From: Paraburkholderia flava
GTDB lineage: Bacteria > Pseudomonadota > Gammaproteobacteria > Burkholderiales > Burkholderiaceae
Direction of reading: 5' to 3'
Assembly: GCF_004359985.1 (NCBI RefSeq)
Contig: NZ_SMRO01000001.1
Span: forward strand, 434,001 to 498,000
DNA: 64,000 nucleotides
Below, in pieces: positions 58,825 to 64,000 of this stretch; the first letter of the stretch is position 1; each line of letters opens with the position of its first letter. Under the pieces are notes generated by a model that did not search any database, was not told the origin of the DNA, and saw only the letters and a list, made by a program, of their open reading frames with translations. The translations under genes were made by a program, and so were the position numbers.

Positions 58825-59526
58825 TCACCCCGCCCGCCTCACCACCCCCGTCTCACTCCCCAGCAACCCACGCGCAATCTCTGCGACCCGCTCGACATGC
58901 GCGGTCGCCGCATCGCGTGCCGCGACCGGCTCATGCGCGCGAATCGCCGCGAGTATCTGCCGCATTTCCTGCACCGCCTGACGTCCGCGATCGTCGGATG
59001 CGATCGTCATTGCTCGAAGCCGGTTGATCCGCGCGGTCAGCGACTGCACGATCTCCCACGCGACCTTTTTCTCGCCGCCGATAAACATGTGCTCATAGAA
59101 AGCGGTCGTGAATTCGCGAACGGCCTGATGGTCCTGCGCGTCGAACGCGCGCTGGATCCTGTCGATGCACGACTCGAGTTCCATCACGATGTTCTCATCG
59201 GCACGCTGTGCGCAGGCCATCGCGGCCTCGCCCTCCAGCAACGCGCGTATCTCGTAGATTTCCGCTGCGGTATCTCCTTCGAGAATCGCGACGATCGGCC
59301 CTTGATTCGGCAGCGACTCGACCAGCCCTTCCGTTTCCAGATGGCGCAGTACTTCGCGCACGATGGTCCGGCTCACGCCGAGTTCCTCGCAGAGCGCGCG
59401 TTCGACCAGCCTGTCGCCCGGCATAAAATGCGCGTCCAGAATGGCGGCACGCATCTTCTGCAGCACGAGATCGCGCAACGTGGTCGTGGGGCGCTCGACC
59501 TTGAGCGACGTCAACGGGGAAGACAT
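58825..59526 (-). CDS. GntR-family regulator (FCD domain) of the polyamine-type transporter
   Basis: A 233-residue regulator. The winged helix is RLVERALCEELGVSRTIVREVLRHLETEGLV (about residues 38-68), followed by a helical FCD domain with DTAAEIYEIRALLEGEAA and a metal/ligand-binding histidine region. It lies directly after the ABC ATPase (6 bp), so it is probably co-transcribed with and regulates the transporter operon. The effector is unknown. Confidence 0.88.
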   Translation of the reverse strand: MSSPLTSLKVERPTTTLRDLVLQKMRAAILDAHFMPGDRLVERALCEELGVSRTIVREVLRHLETEGLVESLPNQGPIVAILEGDTAAEIYEIRALLEGEAAMACAQRADENIVMELESCIDRIQRAFDAQDHQAVREFTTAFYEHMFIGGEKKVAWEIVQSLTARINRLRAMTIASDDRGRQAVQEMRQILAAIRAHEPVAARDAATAHVERVAEIARGLLGSETGVVRRAG

Positions 59527-59532
59527 CGTCGT

Positions 59533-60621
59533 CTAGCCTTGCGCAAAAAGACGCACGTCGCGCGCATCCCAGTCGACGAGCGCATGCGTGCCGACGACGA
59601 GCCCGCTGTCCCGATGCGCGCCTGCCGGCATCCGCACCGAGATTTCCTGCTGCCACGGCGTCGCCACCGCATAGTGCATCGCGTCGCCGAGATAGGTGAT
59701 GTCGCGCACGGTCACCGGCAGACCCGCCGCACCGTCGGCCGCCCCGAGCGCGCGAATGCGCATCTGCTCGGGGCGCACCATCAACGTCCCTTCATCGCCG
59801 ACCGCCAGCGATGGATTGCCCGCCGTCGCGACAGGCTGCCCGCTCGGGAACACGCCACTCGATTCGGTCGCACTGCTCGCGGTCACGCGCACCGGCAGGA
59901 AGTTCGAGTTACCGATGAAGTTCGCGACGAACCGCGACGCCGGATTCGAATACAGCTCCTCGCCGGTGCCGCATTGCTCGATGCGTCCTTTGTTGAATAC
60001 GGCGATGCGATCCGACAGACGCAACGCCTCTTCCTGGTCATGTGTGACGTACAGGATCGTCACGCCCGTCTCCTGATGAATCCGGCGCAGTTCGAGCTGG
60101 ATCTCTTCGCGTAGCTTCTTGTCGAGTGCGGAGAGCGGTTCGTCCATCAACAGCACCGGCGGATCGTAGGCGAGTGCACGCGCGATCGCCACGCGCTGCT
60201 GCTGTCCACCGGACAACTGCGCGGGCATCCGGTCGCGCAGTTCGGAAAGATGCAGGAGCGCGAGCATCTTCCCGACCTTCTGCTTGACCTCCGCATCGGG
60301 GCGACGACGCACGCGCAGCGGGAACGCGACGTTCTCGCCCACGGTGAGATGCGGAAACAGCGTGTAGCGCTGGAACACCATGCCGATGTTGCGTTTGTTC
60401 GGCGCGACCGACAGCAGCGGCTTGCCGTCGAGCAGCACGCGTCCTTCGGTCGGCGCCTGGAAGCCCGCGACGATATAGAGCGTCGTGCTTTTTCCCGAAC
60501 CCGACGGTCCGAGGAAAGTCATGAACTCGCCCTTCTTGATGTCGAGCGTGACGTTGTCGATCGCGACGACATCGTCGTAGGTTTTGCGCAGCCGTTGAAT
60601 CTGCAGGAAGGTGGAAGTCAT
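59533..60621 (-). CDS. ABC transporter ATPase, PotA-like
   Basis: A 362-residue ATPase with Walker A GPSGSGKST, signature LSGGQQQRVAIARAL, Walker B LLMDEPLSALDKKL and the switch histidine in VTHDQ. A C-terminal TOBE-like beta domain (about residues 250-362) is typical of the spermidine/putrescine and iron/sulfate group. It is downstream of two permeases and a binding protein, completing an importer. The substrate is inferred from PotD-type features of the binding protein. Confidence 0.92.
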   Translation of the reverse strand: MTSTFLQIQRLRKTYDDVVAIDNVTLDIKKGEFMTFLGPSGSGKSTTLYIVAGFQAPTEGRVLLDGKPLLSVAPNKRNIGMVFQRYTLFPHLTVGENVAFPLRVRRRPDAEVKQKVGKMLALLHLSELRDRMPAQLSGGQQQRVAIARALAYDPPVLLMDEPLSALDKKLREEIQLELRRIHQETGVTILYVTHDQEEALRLSDRIAVFNKGRIEQCGTGEELYSNPASRFVANFIGNSNFLPVRVTASSATESSGVFPSGQPVATAGNPSLAVGDEGTLMVRPEQMRIRALGAADGAAGLPVTVRDITYLGDAMHYAVATPWQQEISVRMPAGAHRDSGLVVGTHALVDWDARDVRLFAQG

Positions 60622-60632
60622 GGATCGTTACC

Positions 60633-61436
60633 TCATTTCACGGGACGGGGGCGGCGCATCACCGCAACCGCGAGCATCAGGAAAGCAGTCAACATGACGA
60701 GCATCGAAGATGCCGCTGCGACGACGGGCGTCAGGTCCTGACGCAACGTCGACCAGATGCGCACGGGCAACGTCTGCAACGTCGGGCTCGCCATGAAGAT
60801 CGACACGACGACTTCGTCCCACGACGCAAGGAACGAAAAAATCGCGGCGGCGAAAATGCCGAGCTGAATGGCCGGCAGCGTCACGCGCAGCTTCACCGCC
60901 AGCGGCGACGCACCGCAGATCAGCGCGGCATCCTCGAGCGACGTATCGAAGCTCGCGAGCGAATTGCTGATCGAGATGATCGAGAACGGTAGCGCGATGA
61001 TCAGATGGCCGATCACGAAGCCGGTCGTCGTGCCGTTCAGGCCGACGCGCAACGTGAACGCGTACAGCGCGACAGCCAGCACGACGACGGGCAGCACCAT
61101 CGGCGCGAGAAAGAACGCCTGCAGTGCGCCCCGGCCGCGAAACTTGCCGCGTACCAGCGCAAGCGACGCGAGAAAGCCGATCGACACCGACAACACCGTG
61201 ACGATGACGGCGAGCTTCGCGCTCGTCAGCAGCGAATCGATCCAGCCGGGATCGGTGAACAGCTGGCGATACCACTCCAGCGTCCAGCCCGGCGGCGGAA
61301 AGATCAGCCACTGCGAGTCGCCGAACGACAGCGCGACGATAAACAGGATCGGCAGCAGCAGGAAAAACCCCACCGCGCAGCCGACGGCGATCAGCACCCA
61401 GCGGAACGCCCCCAGACGATCGAAATCGAGCAGCAT
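60633..61436 (-). CDS. ABC transporter permease, PotC-like
   Basis: From the ATG at 61436 the product has 267 residues. About six membrane helices and the EAA loop EDAALICGASPLAVKLRVTLP are present. It begins 1 bp after the end of the other permease and forms the pore with it. Confidence 0.9.
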   Translation of the reverse strand: MLLDFDRLGAFRWVLIAVGCAVGFFLLLPILFIVALSFGDSQWLIFPPPGWTLEWYRQLFTDPGWIDSLLTSAKLAVIVTVLSVSIGFLASLALVRGKFRGRGALQAFFLAPMVLPVVVLAVALYAFTLRVGLNGTTTGFVIGHLIIALPFSIISISNSLASFDTSLEDAALICGASPLAVKLRVTLPAIQLGIFAAAIFSFLASWDEVVVSIFMASPTLQTLPVRIWSTLRQDLTPVVAAASSMLVMLTAFLMLAVAVMRRPRPVK

Positions 61437-61437
61437 G

Positions 61438-62319
61438 TCAGCGTCCTCCGAGACCGGTCCGCACACCGCCGGTGAAGCGCAGCTGCAGCATGAACAGCAC
61501 GAGCGTCACCGCGAGTAGCACGAACGCAGCCGCGCCTGCGAGGCCCCAGTTCAGCATGCTCTGCACGAGCTGCGCGATCAGTTCCGCGAGCATCATGTAC
61601 GACGGACCACCGAGCAGCGCGGGCGTGACGAAGTAGCCGAGCGCCATCACGAACACCATCAGCGCACCCGATGCAACCCCGGGCATCGCGAGCGGCACGA
61701 GCACGCGCCAGAATGCCTGCCAGCGGCTCGCGCCGCAGACCGCCGCCGCGCGCAACGTCGACGGATCGATGCTGCGTAGCGTCGCGTGCAGCGGCATCAC
61801 GAGAAACGGCAGCATGATGTACGTCATGCCGATCGTCACGCCGACGAGGTTGTTGACCAGATTAAGCGGCTCGCTGATGATGCCGAGCGACATCAGCACG
61901 CGATTGATCGGACCGGTCTGCTGCAACAGCACCATCCACGCGAACGTGCGGGCGAGCAGATTGGTCCACATCGACAGCAGAAGAATGGCGAACAGCAGCG
62001 AACTCACCTTGCGCGGCGCGATGGCCAGCAGCCACGCCGTCGGAAAGCCGATCACCACCGTCACCGCCGTCACGACGCTAGCCACCAGAAACGTGTTGCC
62101 GAACACCTTCAGGTAGGTCGTCGAGCCGAGTAGTTCGGCGTAGTTCTGCAGGCCGGGCGTCGGCTCCAGAATGCTACGCAGCAGCAGCGACAGCACCGGC
62201 AGCACGAAGAAAATCGCGAGCAGCAGCAACGCCGGCGCGAGCAGGCGAACGCGGTGCCAGTCGGGTTTGCGTCGCGCTTTCGCTGCGGGCGGCGCGACGG
62301 TACTGAGAACATTCGGCAT
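61438..62319 (-). CDS. ABC transporter permease, PotB-like
   Basis: From the ATG at 62319 (GGGAG upstream) the product has 293 residues; the frame is open to 62379, but that overlaps the binding-protein end. It has a basic N-terminus, about six helices and the EAA loop LRAAAVCGASRWQAFWRVLVPL. It follows the binding-protein gene in the operon. Confidence 0.88.
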   Translation of the reverse strand: MPNVLSTVAPPAAKARRKPDWHRVRLLAPALLLLAIFFVLPVLSLLLRSILEPTPGLQNYAELLGSTTYLKVFGNTFLVASVVTAVTVVIGFPTAWLLAIAPRKVSSLLFAILLLSMWTNLLARTFAWMVLLQQTGPINRVLMSLGIISEPLNLVNNLVGVTIGMTYIMLPFLVMPLHATLRSIDPSTLRAAAVCGASRWQAFWRVLVPLAMPGVASGALMVFVMALGYFVTPALLGGPSYMMLAELIAQLVQSMLNWGLAGAAAFVLLAVTLVLFMLQLRFTGGVRTGLGGR

Positions 62320-62363
62320 GGTGACTCCCGATCCAGACTGTGTTGCCGGCAGCGCCGACGTCC

Positions 62364-63398
62364 CTACTTCGACTGCCATGCGTACCAGCGCTTCGCGATT
62401 GCGTCGCGGTTGTCGGCCCAGTACTTCATGTCGAGGTCGATCTGCGAGGTCTTGTGCTGATCCGGCAATGTCTTCGCGACGTCAGCCGGCATCAGCGACG
62501 GCGATTTGACGTTGACCGGCGCGTAGCCCGTCTCGATCGCGAACTTCGCCTGCGCCTGTGCGCTCGTCGCGGCGGCGAGAAACTTCATCGCTTCGGCCTT
62601 GTGCTTCGAGCCCTTCGGAATCACGAGCATGTCGGCGGCGGTCAGGTTCTGGTTCCACGAAATGCCGACCGGTACGCCGGTTTGCGCAAGCGCATGCAGG
62701 CGACCGTTCCAGAACATGCCGATCGGCGCTTCGCCGGACGCGAGCAACTGCTGCGACTGCGCACCGCCGCTCCACCAGACGATGTCGCTCTTGATCGTGT
62801 CGAGCTTCTTGAACGCGCGATCGAGGTCGAGCGGATAGAGCTTGTTCGGCGGCACGCCGTCCGCGAGCAGCGCGATTTCGAGCACGCCCGGCGCGGACCA
62901 TTTATAGAACGTGCGCTTGCCGGGAAATTTTTTGGTGTCGAAAAGATCGGACCAGTTCGCCGGTTGCGCGCTCGCATACTTGGCCTTGTTGTAGCCGAGC
63001 ACGAACGAGTAGTAGAAGCTACCTACCGCGGACGGCGTCGCGAAGCGCGGATCGAGTTCGTCTTTCTTGACGACGCTGTAGTCGATCGGCTCGATGAGCC
63101 CGGCTTTCTGCGCGGTGTACGCGAAATCGCCTTCCACGTCGACGACGTCCCACGTCACGTTGCCGCTATCGACCATCGCCTTCAACTTGCCGTAGTCGGT
63201 CGGGCCGTCCATCAGCACGTTGATGCCGCTCGCCTGGGTGAACGGCTGCGCCCAGTTTTTCTGCTGTGACGCCTGGGTTGTACCGCCCCAACTGGTGAAT
63301 ACGATGGTGTCGGCCGCGCTGGCGAGCGTGCTCCATCCACACGCGACGCTCACCACACTCACCGCGATCGCCGATGCTGCGAAGGTTCTGCTGTTCAT
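62364..63398 (-). CDS. ABC transporter binding protein (PotD/spermidine-putrescine type)
   Basis: From the ATG at 63398 (AGGAGACAC upstream) the product has 344 residues with a signal peptide (SVACGWSTLASAAD). Segments such as IVFTSWGGTTQASQQKNW, VTWDVVDVEGDFAY and VGSFYYSFVLGYN are typical of the polyamine/opine-type binding family. It leads the operon. The ligand could be a polyamine, opine or another small cation; the association with an aldehyde dehydrogenase and a NIPSNAP protein suggests catabolism of the imported compound. Confidence 0.88.
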   Translation of the reverse strand: MNSRTFAASAIAVSVVSVACGWSTLASAADTIVFTSWGGTTQASQQKNWAQPFTQASGINVLMDGPTDYGKLKAMVDSGNVTWDVVDVEGDFAYTAQKAGLIEPIDYSVVKKDELDPRFATPSAVGSFYYSFVLGYNKAKYASAQPANWSDLFDTKKFPGKRTFYKWSAPGVLEIALLADGVPPNKLYPLDLDRAFKKLDTIKSDIVWWSGGAQSQQLLASGEAPIGMFWNGRLHALAQTGVPVGISWNQNLTAADMLVIPKGSKHKAEAMKFLAAATSAQAQAKFAIETGYAPVNVKSPSLMPADVAKTLPDQHKTSQIDLDMKYWADNRDAIAKRWYAWQSK

Positions 63399-63481
63399 GC
63401 TGTGTCTCCTGCCATCTTTGATATGAAAAGCCACGTTCGGCTATGCGATGCCAGCCGTTTTATTGAAGCCATCTAAGCCAC

Positions 63482-63796
63482 CTAAGCCAGCGGCGAAAAA
63501 CTCGTCGGCCGCATGATCTTGTTTTCCATCTCTTCCATCAGTGCCTGAATCTTCGGTGCGAACGCCTGCCACGCCGGATCGTTAGCAAGCGCCGCGCGAC
63601 GGCGATCGCGTTCGTCGAGCGACGGATAAGCCCAGATGTGCACGATCTGGTTCAGCGGCCCGATCTCCGAGTAGAAGTAGCCGACCAGCTGCTCGAGGTA
63701 TTTCCGCTGCAGCGCGATCCCCTCCTCCTCGACGAGCTTCAGATAAGCAGGGACAGCGCCCGTCTTGATGCGGTAAGTGCGGATCTCGTAGTACAT
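63482..63796 (-). CDS. NIPSNAP-family protein
   Basis: A 104-residue protein starting MYYEIRTYRIKTGAVPAYLKL, with the strand GYFYSEIGPLNQIVHIWAYPSL and the helix ERDRRRAALANDPAW, matching the single-domain NIPSNAP ferredoxin-like fold. These proteins accompany amine or aromatic catabolism genes; their function is not known. It lies between the aldehyde dehydrogenase end and the binding protein on the same strand. Confidence 0.88.
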   Translation of the reverse strand: MYYEIRTYRIKTGAVPAYLKLVEEEGIALQRKYLEQLVGYFYSEIGPLNQIVHIWAYPSLDERDRRRAALANDPAWQAFAPKIQALMEEMENKIMRPTSFSPLA

Positions 63797-63832
63797 GGGC
63801 TCCTCGTTGGGCAGGTGTTTCAGAACGCCGAT

Positions 63833-64000
63833 TCAACGCATCACGAACGGGTCGGCGATCGGTTCATCGGAAGTTCGAATCCAGACGGATTTCGTGCGGG
63901 TGTATTCCAGCGCCGCATCGAGACCGCCTTCGCGACCGGTGCCGCTCCACCCGTAACCGCCGAACGGCACGATCGGCGACACTGCCCGGTAGGTATTCAC
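63833..64000 (-). CDS. Aldehyde dehydrogenase, C-terminal end only
   Basis: The frame runs in from the right edge of the window. The 55 residues seen (TYRAVSPIVPFGGYGWSGTG..., then LDAALEYTRTKSVWI and a short tail) are the C-terminus of an NAD(P)-dependent aldehyde dehydrogenase, with the conserved PFGG and YT-x-TK-x-V segments. The catalytic centre is outside the window. It is the upstream neighbour of the NIPSNAP gene in the same direction, 37 bp apart. Confidence 0.88.
   Translation of the reverse strand: MNTYRAVSPIVPFGGYGWSGTGREGGLDAALEYTRTKSVWIRTSDEPIADPFVMR

Noticed and set aside
58720..60114. A 464-codon plus-strand frame over the GntR and ABC ATPase genes
   Set aside because: Arg/His-rich shadow frame spanning two clear minus-strand genes.

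Overview
The window is GC-rich, densely coded DNA that looks like Burkholderia sensu lato (Burkholderia/Paraburkholderia/Caballeronia). Support comes from the gene families present (Burkholderia-type porin, AidA/PixA inclusion-body proteins, DUF1302/DUF1329 operon) and from a lux-box-like element in front of the aidA-like genes. The genus is an inference. I found no tRNA, rRNA or CRISPR array.

Layout. (1) 1-9.98 kb: the 3' end of ahpC with ahpF, an MscS-type channel, a four-gene TelA/YbjQ-like operon, then two convergent aidA-like genes whose upstream region holds a 20-bp lux-box-like palindrome. (2) 9.98-16.3 kb: an AT-rich gene-poor stretch, then a LysR-controlled catabolic unit (PDC-lactonase-like hydrolase, DctA transporter, porin, ModA-like binding protein). 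(3) 16.9-28.7 kb: a mobile region. An apparently complete filamentous prophage (inovirus, about 9.6 kb, 18,583-28,214) lies between two dif-like XerD half-sites and has no integrase gene. Its order is repressor (leftward), then small genes, ssDNA-binding protein, major coat, terminator, minor coats, pIII-like, pVI-like, Zot, secretin, intergenic repeat, rolling-circle Rep and cargo. To its left are remnants of a second related phage in the same order (secretin fragment, intergenic repeat, att flank). Both copies hold a peptidoglycan-hydrolase gene plus an exported partner between the intergenic repeat and att: an intact CHAP-type amidase with a DUF3828 protein on the right, and a broken GH73 glucosaminidase with a lipoprotein on the left. 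A decayed ISNCY-type transposase follows. (4) 28.8-39.4 kb: a leftward operon DUF1329 - DUF1302 porin - MMPL/RND exporter - Ycf48-like, with a TetR regulator, a membrane protein and a flavin amine oxidase. (5) 40.1-43.0 kb: a large autotransporter. (6) 43.1-50.4 kb: a leftward amino-acid/amine unit (His/Arg-type ABC transporter, class III aminotransferase, gamma-glutamyltransferase, truncated agmatinase-like gene) beside a GntR regulator. (7) 50.5-52.5 kb: a PadR regulator translationally coupled to an FAD monooxygenase. (8) 52.6-58.7 kb: a haloacetate-dehalogenase-like hydrolase, leuC/leuD paralogues and a second DctA, opposite a LysR gene. (9) 58.8-64 kb: a GntR-linked polyamine-type ABC transporter, a NIPSNAP protein and the end of an aldehyde dehydrogenase.

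The most interesting parts are the phage region (two phage copies each with a possible peptidoglycan-hydrolase/protector pair, and an att site inside the repressor reading frame, so that integration changes the repressor C-terminus) and the quorum-sensing-like promoter of the aidA-like pair. All similarity statements are recognition by eye; no database search was run.
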